This document shows, one piece after another, positions 1 to 8,065 of a stretch of 64,000 nucleotides of DNA. Made by a program: the position numbers and the translations under genes. Each line of letters starts with the position of its first letter. Position 1 is the stretch's first letter. The stretch spans positions 1 through 64,000 of the forward strand of contig JAAFHY010000010.1 in NCBI GenBank assembly GCA_013298505.1, read 5' to 3'. The notes below the pieces were generated by a model. It saw nothing but the letters and a program-made list of their open reading frames with translations. It was not told the origin of the DNA and ran no database searches. This DNA comes from Cytophagales bacterium. GTDB taxonomy: Bacteria > Bacteroidota > Bacteroidia > Cytophagales > Cyclobacteriaceae.

Positions 1-2440
1 TATGCTCAATCTCCAGCACTTCTTGCTTAAATCGTTTGCCATGGCAACTTTCACATTCTAAAAAGATGTCGGCCATAAACTGCATCTCTACTTTTATCTC
101 GCCTTCACCTTCGCAGGTATCGCAGCGACCCCCTTCTACGTTGAACGAAAAGTGCGAGGGCTTGTAACCTCGTTGTTTCGCCAGTGGTTGGTCCGCATAT
201 AAATTTCGAATCACATCGTACGCCTTTACATAGCTAATCGGATTTGATCGAGACGATTTACCAATGGGGTTTTGATCCACAAACTCAATTTGTCTGATGA
301 TGTTAAAATCTCCCACCAGCTGATCGTACTTGCCCGGTGTGTCGCCAATGTTCCCAGTCAATCGGCCAAGTGCTGGGTACAATATTTTTTTGATGAGTGT
401 GGATTTACCCGAGCCGCTCACTCCCGTGACAACGGTGAGTACGCCCAGCGGAAATTTTACTTTTAAATTTTTGAGGTTGTTTTCGCGCGCACCGATAAGT
501 GTGACAGAATCTTTCCATTTTCTGCGCTGCGTAGGCACAGCAATCTTTTCAGTTCCAAATAAATATTCGGCTGTGTGTGATTGCGTTTTGGCCGTAATGT
601 CCTTGATGCCTCCTTGAAAGACCAATTTGCCGCCATGTGAACCGGCATCGGGACCAATGTCGATGATTTGATCGGCCGCGCGCATGATTTCTTCTTCATG
701 CTCTACCACGATTACGGTATTGCCCATATCGCGTAGTGATTTTAATACTTCTACCATTCGGGCAGTGTCGCGCGGGTGCAGTCCAATGCTCGGCTCGTCC
801 ATAATGTACATAGAGCCAACCAACGCGCTGCCTAAAGAGGTCGCCAATTTGATGCGTTGAAATTCGCCACCCGATAAAGTAGCCGTCACTCGATTCAACG
901 TTAAGTAGCCCAAGCCTACCTTCACCATGTATTCCAGCCTACTTTTGATTTCAGTTAAAATCCTTTCTGATACTTTTTGTTCGTAAGCCGGAAGTTTGAG
1001 ATTTTCAAAAAACACCAAGGCGTCTTCTAATGGCATTAACACCAAATCGGTAATGGAAGTATCGGCAATCTTTACGTACGCGGCATCTTTGCGCAACTTG
1101 GTGCCACGGCAATCGGGGCAAGTGGTTCTTCCGCGGTAGCGCGAAAGCATAACCCGGTATTGAATCTTGTGTGTTTTTGTGGCGAGATAACGGAAGAACT
1201 CATGGAGACCATCAAAATGTTCGTTGCCATTCCACAGCAAATCATACTGCTTGCGCGATAGCTCGCTGATGGGTCGATGTACGGGAAAATCAAACTTGAT
1301 TCCGTTTTTCAACAACGGTTTTGCCCATTCGCTCATCACCTCTCCCCGCCATGGGGCAATCGCGCCTTCGTAAACTGAAAGACTTTTGTCTGGTAGGACT
1401 AAATCTTCATCGATACCTAAAATTTTTCCGAAGCCTTCGCAGGTTTGGCAAGCGCCAAACGGATTGTTGAAACTGAAAAGATTAATGGACGGTTCGGTAA
1501 ACGTGATGCCGTCTAATTCAAAGCGGTCTGAAAAAGTTTTTTTGGTTTGACCTTCGATATAAACGACACAATCACCTTGACCTTCAAAGAAGGCAGTTTG
1601 TACGGAGTCTGATAATCTAAAAGTTAAATCTTCATCATTGGCGTTGATAGCTGCACGGTCGATTAGAATTTCGACCTCACCAACCTCACCCCCTGCCCCT
1701 CTTTGCAGGAGAGGGGAGGAGTTTGATTTGGTCGTTTTTTTCGATTCAGATTTTTTTTCGGCATCCCCTTTCTTCGGAGAGTCACCCCTCTCCACTTGGA
1801 GAGTGGACGTGGGTGGGGTTAACTCTTCAATAAATTTTACTTCGCCATTGATTAATACCCGAGCAAAACCCTTGCTTAATAGGAGATTTAATTCATCAGA
1901 TAGCTTTCTTCCTTTTTGTATTTTGAGTGGGCAGGATACCATCACGCGTGTGCCTTCTTTTTGTTTGTTGATGAACTCCACTACATCAGTAACGGTATCG
2001 CGCTTTACTTCTTGGCCGCTTACAGGCGAATACGTTTTGCCAATGCGCGCAAAAAGCAATTTGAGGTAATCGTAAATCTCGGTAGTGGTGCCTACAGTAG
2101 AGCGTGGGTTGCGTGTGTTTACTTTTTGCTCGATGGCAATGGCTGGTGATACGCCACGGATGTAATCGACTTCCGGCTTCTCCATTCGCCCAAGAAACTG
2201 TCGGGCATACGAACTTAAACTTTCCACATACATGCGCTGACCCTCGGCAAAGAGGGTATCAAACGCAAGTGATGACTTGCCCGAGCCCGAAAGCCCTGTA
2301 ACAACCACTAACTTATTGCGTGGGATGGCAACACTTAAATTTTTTAGATTGTTAACGCGCGCCCTCTTAATAATAATGAATTCTTTTGGGTCAAGGTCGT
2401 CTAACTCAGCATCAGAAAAAGGCAAGGAAGGTTTGGTCAT
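1..2440 (-). CDS. uvrA: UvrABC excision nuclease subunit A (C-terminus cut by window edge)
   Basis: UvrA is the ATPase that finds bulky DNA lesions and loads UvrB in nucleotide excision repair. The frame opens at the ATG ending at 2440 and stays open to the left edge: about 813 codons are present and roughly 125 are missing. Visible are the Walker [10 protein letters not shown] (residues 49-57), a first CxxC...CxxC zinc module, the ABC signature [19 protein letters not shown] followed by the Walker [11 protein letters not shown], the second Walker [10 protein letters not shown], and the second zinc module CDTCEGEGE...CESCHGK. An unusual linker of about 47 residues (208-254) before the EILIDR strand is built from two palindromic DNA repeats (see the repeat entries). 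uvrC lies at the other end of the window, not in the same operon. Confidence 0.97.
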   Translation of the reverse strand, partial: MTKPSLPFSDAELDDLDPKEFIIIKRARVNNLKNLSVAIPRNKLVVVTGLSGSGKSSLAFDTLFAEGQRMYVESLSSYARQFLGRMEKPEVDYIRGVSPAIAIEQKVNTRNPRSTVGTTTEIYDYLKLLFARIGKTYSPVSGQEVKRDTVTDVVEFINKQKEGTRVMVSCPLKIQKGRKLSDELNLLLSKGFARVLINGEVKFIEELTPPTSTLQVERGDSPKKGDAEKKSESKKTTKSNSSPLLQRGAGGEVGEVEILIDRAAINANDEDLTFRLSDSVQTAFFEGQGDCVVYIEGQTKKTFSDRFELDGITFTEPSINLFSFNNPFGACQTCEGFGKILGIDEDLVLPDKSLSVYEGAIAPWRGEVMSEWAKPLLKNGIKFDFPVHRPISELSRKQYDLLWNGNEHFDGLHEFFRYLATKTHKIQYRVMLSRYRGRTTCPDCRGTKLRKDAAYVKIADTSITDLVLMPLEDALVFFENLKLPAYEQKVSERILTEIKSRLEYMVKVGLGYLTLNRVTATLSGGEFQRIKLATSLGSALVGSMYIMDEPSIGLHPRDTARMVEVLKSLRDMGNTVIVVEHEEEIMRAADQIIDIGPDAGSHGGKLVFQGGIKDITAKTQSHTAEYLFGTEKIAVPTQRRKWKDSVTLIGARENNLKNLKVKFPLGVLTVVTGVSGSGKSTLIKKILYPALGRLTGNIGDTPGKYDQLVGDFNIIRQIEFVDQNPIGKSSRSNPISYVKAYDVIRNLYADQPLAKQRGYKPSHFSFNVEGGRCDTCEGEGEIKVEMQFMADIFLECESCHGKRFKQEVLEIEH
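1678..1721. repeat. CTCTCC/GGAGAG palindromic repeat, copy inside uvrA
   Basis: The + strand reads aacctcaccccctgcccctc, then a short loop and gcaggagaggggagg. This is a conserved lead (AACCTCACCCC) followed by an imperfect CCTCT...GGAGAGG hairpin. It is translated within uvrA as [14 protein letters not shown] without breaking the frame. Similar repeats lie at 1780-1820, 39838-39857 and 46724-46757. Confidence 0.75.
1780..1820. repeat. CTCTCC/GGAGAG palindromic repeat, second copy inside uvrA (inverted)
   Basis: The minus strand reads aaccccacccacgtcc, then actctcc aagt ggagagggg. It is the same family as the copy at 1678-1721 but in the opposite orientation. The two copies bracket a Lys/Ser-rich stretch ([18 protein letters not shown]) of UvrA. 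This copy is translated as [13 protein letters not shown], in frame. Confidence 0.7.
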
Positions 2441-2444
2441 AAGT

Positions 2445-2482
2445 GATCAAAAATAAAAAACACCATCGGGTATGATGGTGTT
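2445..2482 (-). terminator. Rho-independent terminator of the acidic-tail protein gene
   Basis: A perfect 7-bp stem CACCATC/GATGGTG lies at 2461-2480 with a 6-base loop. On the minus strand it is followed by a T-rich run (ttttttattttt). It sits just after the stop of the 2518-2901 gene and before uvrA. Confidence 0.8.
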
Positions 2483-2517
2483 CTCGCAACTTAATGTTTA
2501 TTTATTGTAATCGATAA

Positions 2518-2901
2518 TTAATTATCGAAATCAGGGTCGTAGCTCGCCTCTTTAGAATCACCACCACCATCATCATCTACACCGGCATCATCATCCGAAC
2601 CTCCATCAAAATCATCATCGCCAATCGCAGGACGCAAGTCATCATCATCGCCATCAAACTCTTGCTTCTTGCTGGATTCTACATCATAGCCGCCATCGCT
2701 ATTTTTTGTGGTCGGCACTTTTACTAAAAACACAGAATCATCAGTTTCTAACGGAAAAACAAAGATCGGCTCTTTTTTCGCGTTAGTGATTCGCGAAATG
2801 CTTGACTCATACCCATTTGGATATTGCTCGCGCATTAAATCTCGCAAGTCATCTGATAGGTTTTCTAAACTTTTTATTACTCGCTTTTTTGTTACGGCCA
2901 T
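2518..2901 (-). CDS. Conserved hypothetical protein with long acidic Asp/Gly tail
   Basis: 127 residues. The N-terminal ~75 residues (MAVTKKRVIKSLENLSDDLR...) look folded, with the pattern PIFVFPLETDDSVFLVKVP. The last ~50 residues are almost only D, G, E and S (runs such as DGDDDDLRP and DDDAGVDDDGGGD). I recognise this as a Bacteroidota-type small protein but cannot assign a function. The acidic tail could bind basic proteins or metal ions, or mimic nucleic acid; that is inference only. It has its own terminator and sits between uvrA (same strand) and an ECF sigma factor (divergent). Confidence 0.75.
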   Translation of the reverse strand: MAVTKKRVIKSLENLSDDLRDLMREQYPNGYESSISRITNAKKEPIFVFPLETDDSVFLVKVPTTKNSDGGYDVESSKKQEFDGDDDDLRPAIGDDDFDGGSDDDAGVDDDGGGDSKEASYDPDFDN

Positions 2902-3080
2902 AGTTTTTTAGGTACAATCAAAAATTCGGTTCAATTAGCGAAAGAAATTACACAAGAGGCAAGATTTTTACGGTTTTTTTTTGGGTTTTGTGAAAATAGT
3001 TCTACTTTTCAATTCCAATAATAAAAAATTTAACCCACACACTATCGAGCAACACTTCTACGTTACTAAACGCAAGAAAG

Positions 3081-3734
3081 ATGATTGACAGCAGATGCAG
3101 CGATAGCCAGTTGGTGACGCTCTATCAAACCGGTAACGAAGAGGCGTTCGAAATGCTACTTCACAGACACAAGTCCCGTATTTATACGGCCATTTATTTA
3201 ATAGTCAAAGATCGCTACGAGGCACAAGACCTGCTACAGGATACCTTCATCAAGGCGATTAATACCATTAAAGGTGGTCGGTATAATGAAGAAGGTAAAT
3301 TCCTTCCTTGGATTTGCCGCATTGCACACAATTTGGCCATCGATCATTTCAGGCGCAACAAGCGTTACCCTGAAATTACATTGGAAGATGGAAGCCAGAT
3401 ATTCGATTCGATGCAATTTGCAGACGAATCGTTTGAGGCAAAGCAGTTGATGCGCGATACACGGTCGCGCATGAGGGATTTGATAAAGGAATTACCTGAA
3501 GAGCAAAAGCAGGTGCTGATTATGCGGCACTATTTGGATATGAGTTTTCAGGAAATAGCCGACCGAACGGGAGTGAGCATCAATACGGCATTGGGGAGGA
3601 TGCGCTATGCGTTAATCAACTTGAGAAAGAAAATGATTAAAAACCATATTGCCTATGATAAAGACTTTTACCCAAAACGATCTGATCAGATTGCTTTACC
3701 ACGAGACCTCGGACGAGGAAACGAAGGAGATTAA
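3081..3734 (+). CDS. ECF-type RNA polymerase sigma factor
   Basis: 217-residue sigma-70 family factor without regions 1 and 3, which directs RNA polymerase to a dedicated promoter set. Region 2 spans about residues 20-90 (YEAQDLLQDTFIKAI, then FLPWICRIAHNLAIDHFR). Region 4 spans about 138-188 with the helix-turn-helix MSFQEIADRTGVSINTALGR. After region 4 there is an extra ~29-residue basic/acidic tail that overlaps the start of the next gene. No obvious anti-sigma factor with a zinc motif follows; the small overlapping gene is the only candidate partner. Confidence 0.92.
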   Translation: MIDSRCSDSQLVTLYQTGNEEAFEMLLHRHKSRIYTAIYLIVKDRYEAQDLLQDTFIKAINTIKGGRYNEEGKFLPWICRIAHNLAIDHFRRNKRYPEITLEDGSQIFDSMQFADESFEAKQLMRDTRSRMRDLIKELPEEQKQVLIMRHYLDMSFQEIADRTGVSINTALGRMRYALINLRKKMIKNHIAYDKDFYPKRSDQIALPRDLGRGNEGD

Positions 3735-3888
3735 TAAAGCATTGCTTTGCGATAATGAGTTGCAAGCTCATTACAACGATTTGAAAGCAAGCAAAGAATC
3801 TCTCACAGAGGCCGAGATGCAACCCTCAACCTCTACCTTGTTAAACATTTTGAGCTATGCCCGCGGGCTGCAAGAAAAGCTCTATTGA
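3655..3888 (+). CDS. Small protein overlapping the ECF sigma gene, possible anti-sigma-like partner
   Basis: 77 residues from the ATG at 3655 (another ATG lies two codons upstream at 3649). It begins about 80 bases inside the sigma gene in another frame, which suggests translational coupling. The sequence (IKTFTQNDLIRLLYHETSDEE, then many charged residues and NILSYARGLQ) is helical, has no membrane segment and no zinc-binding HxxxCxxC. The motif LLYHE followed by an acidic helix resembles short N-terminal segments of sigma-regulator proteins. That is weak evidence, so function is unproven. Confidence 0.65.
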   Translation: MIKTFTQNDLIRLLYHETSDEETKEINKALLCDNELQAHYNDLKASKESLTEAEMQPSTSTLLNILSYARGLQEKLY

Positions 3889-3907
3889 TTAACCCCTGAA
3901 TGAAAAA

Positions 3908-3937
3908 CCTTTAAATTACTTTGAAGGCTTTTTTATT
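3908..3937 (+). terminator. Possible weak terminator after the sigma operon
   Basis: A CCTT...AAGG imperfect hairpin is followed by ctttttatt-like T-rich sequence about 20 bases after the stop codon at 3888. The stem is short, so this is tentative. Confidence 0.35.
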
Positions 3938-3960
3938 GCCTGGACTTAGGTAAAGCCAAG

Positions 3961-4009
3961 GCGTGACGACACTTTGGAAGCCTGTCTGCGGTAGGCAGGT
4001 GTCAGACGC
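3961..4009. repeat. Nested palindromic hairpin element in intergenic region
   Basis: Three nested stems can be read: GCGT/ACGC (3961-3964 with 4006-4009), GACAC/GTGTC (3968-3972 with 3999-4003) and CCTG/CAGG near the tip, around tctgcggtagg. It lacks a T-run, so it is not a terminator. It looks like a REP-type intergenic palindrome. The rest of the 249-base gap (3889-4137) shows nothing else clear. Confidence 0.55.
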
Positions 4010-4137
4010 TTGAAAGACCAAGGGTTGTGCTAAACATCAGCTATTAACCGCTGGCGCTTTTCACAGTTCATCACCTTACCTCAACAATTCAGTAGGCAAT
4101 TGAAAATCATTTCTTATTCTTTCCGTATCCTTACAAT

Positions 4138-4800
4138 ATGGGAGCAGAAAAATTCTTAACACTCATGTTGATTCTTCACATTGCTGGAGGCACGATTGCC
4201 TTGATTAGCGGTTTGGTAGCCATGCTTACCCAGAAGGGAAGCAAACGCCATCGTCTTGCAGGTAAAATTTACTTTGGCGGGATGACGGCCGTTTTTGTTG
4301 GCGCAGTGATTGTAGCTGTGGCGCATCGCAATGATTTTTTATTGATGGTAGGTTTTTTCAGCTACTACCTGACGGTGCGGGGCTACCGAACCTTATACCT
4401 AAAGAAGATTGGGCAAGGGCAGAAGCCTGTAGCGCTTGATTGGTTGATTGTTACCGTCTCTGGAATTTTTATATCAGCGTTGTTGGTTTATGGCATCTGG
4501 ATTTTTGTGAACGGAAATGGCATGGGCATTCCAGCTATTGTGTTTGGTTTAATTGGCTTAGTTTTTCTAGTCTTAGATATACGCAATTTTTTTAAAGCCC
4601 CACCTAAAATGCATTGGTGGTTTACTCATATTGGTAGCATGGGCGGAAGCTATATTTCTGCAGTTACCGCTTTCGTGGTAGTCAACATTCAATTGCCTCA
4701 GTATGGTTGGGTGTTGTGGGTATTACCAACTGCCTTTGGAAGTGTTTTGATCGGAAGGACTATACGAAAATACAAAATACAATTTGCATCAACCAAGTAG
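4138..4800 (+). CDS. DUF2306-type multi-pass membrane protein
   Basis: 220 residues with about seven hydrophobic segments and short loops. Conserved features are HIAGGTIALISGLVAM near the N-terminus, the small basic loop KGSKRHRLAGKIYF, and a later segment with HWWFTHIGSMGGSYISA. These match the DUF2306 family of predicted inner-membrane proteins of unknown function. The gene stands alone and converges on the hydrolase gene that ends at 4818. The histidines in membrane segments could bind a metal or haem, but nothing here proves it. Confidence 0.75.
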   Translation: MGAEKFLTLMLILHIAGGTIALISGLVAMLTQKGSKRHRLAGKIYFGGMTAVFVGAVIVAVAHRNDFLLMVGFFSYYLTVRGYRTLYLKKIGQGQKPVALDWLIVTVSGIFISALLVYGIWIFVNGNGMGIPAIVFGLIGLVFLVLDIRNFFKAPPKMHWWFTHIGSMGGSYISAVTAFVVVNIQLPQYGWVLWVLPTAFGSVLIGRTIRKYKIQFASTK

Positions 4801-4817
4801 CACTAAGCTATTAGTAG

Positions 4818-5645
4818 TCATATAAAGTTTGCCACCTGCTCTACCAATTCCTTCGATTTCAAATTGTGTCCTAGCCCTGTAGTAGAAATCAATGTTGAAT
4901 TTTTCCAAGCCTCATTCATAGCCACGGCATTTTTGTAGGGAGCTTCCTTATCTTCGGTATCATGAATGATAAGCCCCGGCTGGTGAAGCGTTTTAGCAAA
5001 CTCTTTCATTTGAAAATAAGATGGCGGATGGCCAATGGTTTTAATAAAATGATCTGTAATAACCTGTCCAGCTTTTGCAGAAAGCCCTAATATCTGTTGG
5101 TAGTAATTGAAAAAATGCCGCACTTCGCCAGGCGCGGCCATCACTACCATTTTCGAAACTTGAAGCTGGGGCAACCGATGCAACGTGTACACAGAAGCAA
5201 ATCCGCCAAACGAATGTGTGAGAATAGCATGAAGTGACTGATGTTCGATGATGAATTGCTCGATCAATCCACTGTAGTGAGGCAGGTTTAAAAAATCCCC
5301 CTCCGATAGTCCATGGCCAGGCGCATCGAGGGAAAAGATAGTGAACTCTTCTTTAGAGAGACGATTGATTATATACCGCCACCAATAGCTGTGGCTTTGC
5401 CACCCGTGAAGTAGCAATACTTTCTTCTCACCTTTTCCCCAACGATACCCCTGAACCTTTTTACCTGTATAATTGATCGTGAATTTCTCTTCAGCTTGAT
5501 TTAAGAACTCAAGTTGATGGGGCTTCATCTTAATCCTTCTGGGCCAGCAAAAAAGCTCAAAGCCTTTTTTTCCACCTGCCTTGGGCGCAATCAAACAAAG
5601 AATATTTAAGTAAACCCCTATGGACTTTATAATTATTTTATTCAT
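4818..5645 (-). CDS. Alpha/beta-fold hydrolase in a TetR operon
   Basis: 275 residues. The oxyanion-loop motif LLLHGWQSHSYWW is followed by SLDAPGHGLSEG, the nucleophile elbow LTHSFGGFAS, an acid residue in HDTEDKEAPY and the histidine in GLGHNL. The first glycine of the usual GxSxG is a threonine-histidine pair here (THSFGG), which still keeps the nucleophile. A hydrophobic N-terminal segment (residues 4-22) could be a membrane anchor. It follows the TetR gene by 18 bases on the same strand, so both probably answer to the same ligand-controlled operator at 6262-6279. Substrate unknown. Confidence 0.85.
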   Translation of the reverse strand: MNKIIIKSIGVYLNILCLIAPKAGGKKGFELFCWPRRIKMKPHQLEFLNQAEEKFTINYTGKKVQGYRWGKGEKKVLLLHGWQSHSYWWRYIINRLSKEEFTIFSLDAPGHGLSEGDFLNLPHYSGLIEQFIIEHQSLHAILTHSFGGFASVYTLHRLPQLQVSKMVVMAAPGEVRHFFNYYQQILGLSAKAGQVITDHFIKTIGHPPSYFQMKEFAKTLHQPGLIIHDTEDKEAPYKNAVAMNEAWKNSTLISTTGLGHNLKSKELVEQVANFI

Positions 5646-5663
5646 GGTCTTTTTGAATTAACG

Positions 5664-6254
5664 TTAAGCTTTGATTTCTTCGATCACTTTTTCTAAGTGC
5701 GAAATAACAACTTGTATAGCGTGATTGGTTTTTGAGAGTTTGCTCATCATGATGGCACCTTCCAGGCTGGCAATAATTAGTGTAGCATAATATTCTTTAT
5801 CTATATTCTTTTTCAATTGGCCAAACTTGATACCATTTGATAGAATGATTACAATTGAATCCTTCAGTGTTTCTAAAATGGCATTTGCTTTTTTGCGCAA
5901 GTGTGGGCTGTCATCGTCCGCTTCAATAGCCACGTTCAGTAGCGGGCATCCGCCTTTGATGGGGGATTTGGTTACGTACAATTCAAAAAAGTGAATGATG
6001 GATTTGAGCTTGTTAATTGCATTATCGTGCATTTTAATCTGCTCGCGAAGCTTCTCAAATATGATACCCATCAGGTACGCGAGCGATTCTTCTTCCAGCT
6101 TTTCTTTGCTCTTAAAATGCCGGTAGATCGCACCCTTGGTATAGCCAGTGGCATCGGTGATGTGGCTGATGGAAGTGGCTTTGTAACCTTGCATGTTAAA
6201 AAGGCTACCAGCATGATGTAGAATTAACCCGATGGTATGATCTCGATTGCGCAT
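5664..6254 (-). CDS. TetR/AcrR-family transcriptional repressor
   Basis: 196 residues. The N-terminal helix-turn-helix is clear (SISHITDATGYTKGAIYRHFKSKEKLEEE, residues ~26-55), followed by an all-helical ligand-binding and dimerisation domain. The start is the ATG ending at 6254. A perfect 18-bp palindrome lies only 7 bases upstream, which fits autorepression. It is co-transcribed with the downstream hydrolase (5645-4818), which is therefore its likely regulatory target. Confidence 0.93.
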   Translation of the reverse strand: MRNRDHTIGLILHHAGSLFNMQGYKATSISHITDATGYTKGAIYRHFKSKEKLEEESLAYLMGIIFEKLREQIKMHDNAINKLKSIIHFFELYVTKSPIKGGCPLLNVAIEADDDSPHLRKKANAILETLKDSIVIILSNGIKFGQLKKNIDKEYYATLIIASLEGAIMMSKLSKTNHAIQVVISHLEKVIEEIKA

Positions 6255-6261
6255 GGCACAA

Positions 6262-6279
6262 AGATACCGATCGGTATCT
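6262..6279. promoter_or_regulatory. Palindromic TetR-type operator
   Basis: agataccgatcggtatct is a perfect 18-bp palindrome 7 bases upstream of the TetR start codon. Its size, symmetry and place are those of an autoregulatory TetR operator. The core taccgatcggta type is common for such sites. Assignment to this repressor is inference from position. Confidence 0.75.
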
Positions 6280-6319
6280 AATAAAAAAAAGAAAAAATAA
6301 TCTAACCTACTTCTTCAGA

Positions 6320-6347
6320 AAAAAAGGGGAGGGGTCTAGGGGTGCCC
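6320..6347. repeat. Degenerate G-rich repeat (possible half of the CTCTCC family)
   Basis: The run aaaaaggggaggggtctagg followed by ggtgccc resembles one arm of the CACCCC...CTCCCC repeat family seen elsewhere in the window, but lacks the second arm. It lies between the TetR gene and the end of the S10 peptidase gene. Confidence 0.3.
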
Positions 6348-6400
6348 TAAAATCAATTTAATCACTCACTCTTGCTCGATTCTTAAACCAGACGGATAAG

Positions 6401-7924
6401 TTACTTTGAAGTTGACTGAATAAATTCGGAAACATCTTTCTTGAATTTCTCCAGCGAGGCCTGATGCGTGTACATCATGTGCCCTGCCTCGTAGTATTTC
6501 ATGATGATGTTATTGCGCAATTCATTGGTAAGTCCCAAGTGATCGATTGTGTGTTCAACGCCATAGAAGACGGTGGCAATATCATAATAGCCATTTAAGA
6601 TTAGCACTTTTACATTAGGGTCTTGCGTCATAGCCTGCGCCATGTCAACGCCCGTATTGATTGCCGTAGAAGTTCCCCAACTCATGTTGCCGCGATGCTT
6701 CCAATCCCATTTAAAACCTTCACGCTCATACGCACTGGTCATGTAGTTCAACTTTTTATTGGCCTTCAAGTCGTTATAGAAGTAGTGCAAGAAACCCGCA
6801 GTGTAGGCAGGGCTGATGGCAGAACTCTGCGGATCATAATCAGCAAACTGCGAGAGCAAATCCTGATTGCCGCCTTTGAATCGCGAATCTAATCGACCGA
6901 CAATGTTGCCTTCGTTGCGCAACAATTCCGAAAAAAACTCTCCGTTTTGCACTCGTAAGTCGGCCTTCTTCCAGAAATCAGCACTGCAACCGGAATAGTT
7001 AGCTAACTTATTGGCAATGGCATTACGTTCATCAACTGTAATTTTGTTGCCTTTGAAAAGTGCTGGTACATATTCCTTTTCAGTAAAATTTCTGACTTCA
7101 GTTAAGAACGATTCGAGACTGGCCGGCTTGTTGGTTATTTTGTTGTGATACCAAGCCGTGGCTGCATAGGTCGGGAAATGAACTACATACGGTAAATCGT
7201 CATTGGGTGGAAACATGAGCGTGCGAAGATCAAACACGGCCGATACCATCACTACACCATTCATTGCAACGCCATCACCAAGCAACTTATTCATCACACC
7301 TGCATTGCGAAACGTGCCGTAGCTTTCACCTAATAAATACTTCGGTGAATTCATTCTCCCATTTTCAATCAGGTATTGTTTGATGAACAAGCTGATACTA
7401 CGGATATCCTGATCCACGCCCCAGAAATCTTCAAACTTCGCCTTGCCAACGGGCACGCTCAAGCCAGTGCCAACAGGATCCATCATTACCAAATCGGCCA
7501 CATCCAGCAACGAGAAATCATTGTTTACAATTTTATAAGGCGCAGCTGGAGTATTCCCCGGATCATTAACAACAATTCGCTTGGGTCCCATCACGCCCAT
7601 GTGCAGCCAATAGCTGGAAGAGCCAGGCCCTCCATTGTACGAGAAAATAATGGGGCGATTGACAGGCGCAGCATCTTTCGCATTCTCTTTAGTATAGCTG
7701 GTGAATCCAAACAACGCAATCGGATTGTTACTCTCATCGCGCAATTGCATTGTGCCTGCCTTTGCGGTAAGCGGAATGACAACCCCGTTAATTTTTACCG
7801 ATTGTTGTGTGGTAGAAACTTCACCTTCGGGGATGGGCTTATTTTCATCCTTCACTTGGGCGGTTTGTCCCCAACTCGTTAAACATCCGAAAAACATTAC
7901 TAGCAGTATCGTGATAGGTTTCAT
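6401..7924 (-). CDS. Secreted S10-family serine carboxypeptidase-like protein
   Basis: 507 residues from the ATG ending at 7924, chosen because it begins a clear signal peptide (MKPITILLVMFFGCLTSWGQ). A longer reading to 8026 adds 34 residues ahead of it that look non-coding. The serine nucleophile lies in LLGESYGTFRN, and the acid and histidine appear in LNGYYDIATVFYG and YEAGHMMYT near the C-terminus, the order expected for peptidase S10. The oxyanion region YNGGPGSSSYW also matches. It probably trims C-terminal residues of peptides outside the cytoplasm. It is divergent from the BNR protein gene. Confidence 0.93.
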   Translation of the reverse strand: MKPITILLVMFFGCLTSWGQTAQVKDENKPIPEGEVSTTQQSVKINGVVIPLTAKAGTMQLRDESNNPIALFGFTSYTKENAKDAAPVNRPIIFSYNGGPGSSSYWLHMGVMGPKRIVVNDPGNTPAAPYKIVNNDFSLLDVADLVMMDPVGTGLSVPVGKAKFEDFWGVDQDIRSISLFIKQYLIENGRMNSPKYLLGESYGTFRNAGVMNKLLGDGVAMNGVVMVSAVFDLRTLMFPPNDDLPYVVHFPTYAATAWYHNKITNKPASLESFLTEVRNFTEKEYVPALFKGNKITVDERNAIANKLANYSGCSADFWKKADLRVQNGEFFSELLRNEGNIVGRLDSRFKGGNQDLLSQFADYDPQSSAISPAYTAGFLHYFYNDLKANKKLNYMTSAYEREGFKWDWKHRGNMSWGTSTAINTGVDMAQAMTQDPNVKVLILNGYYDIATVFYGVEHTIDHLGLTNELRNNIIMKYYEAGHMMYTHQASLEKFKKDVSEFIQSTSK

Positions 7925-8065
7925 ACAACGTTGTTTTAGAGAATGAAAAATAGTCAATTTATCTGATTGCAAAATTAATATTGTGACGAGCGATATCCCA
8001 TCTATATAGATTCCCTTTCTCAACACGTTTTTTTTTCGTAATTCGAGAAGCTAAATAATAGATAC

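Noticed and set aside
1638-2069. 143-codon + strand reading frame opposite uvrA
   Set aside because: It lies entirely within uvrA on the other strand, is Ser/Pro-rich and includes the palindromic repeats; no start signal or family match.
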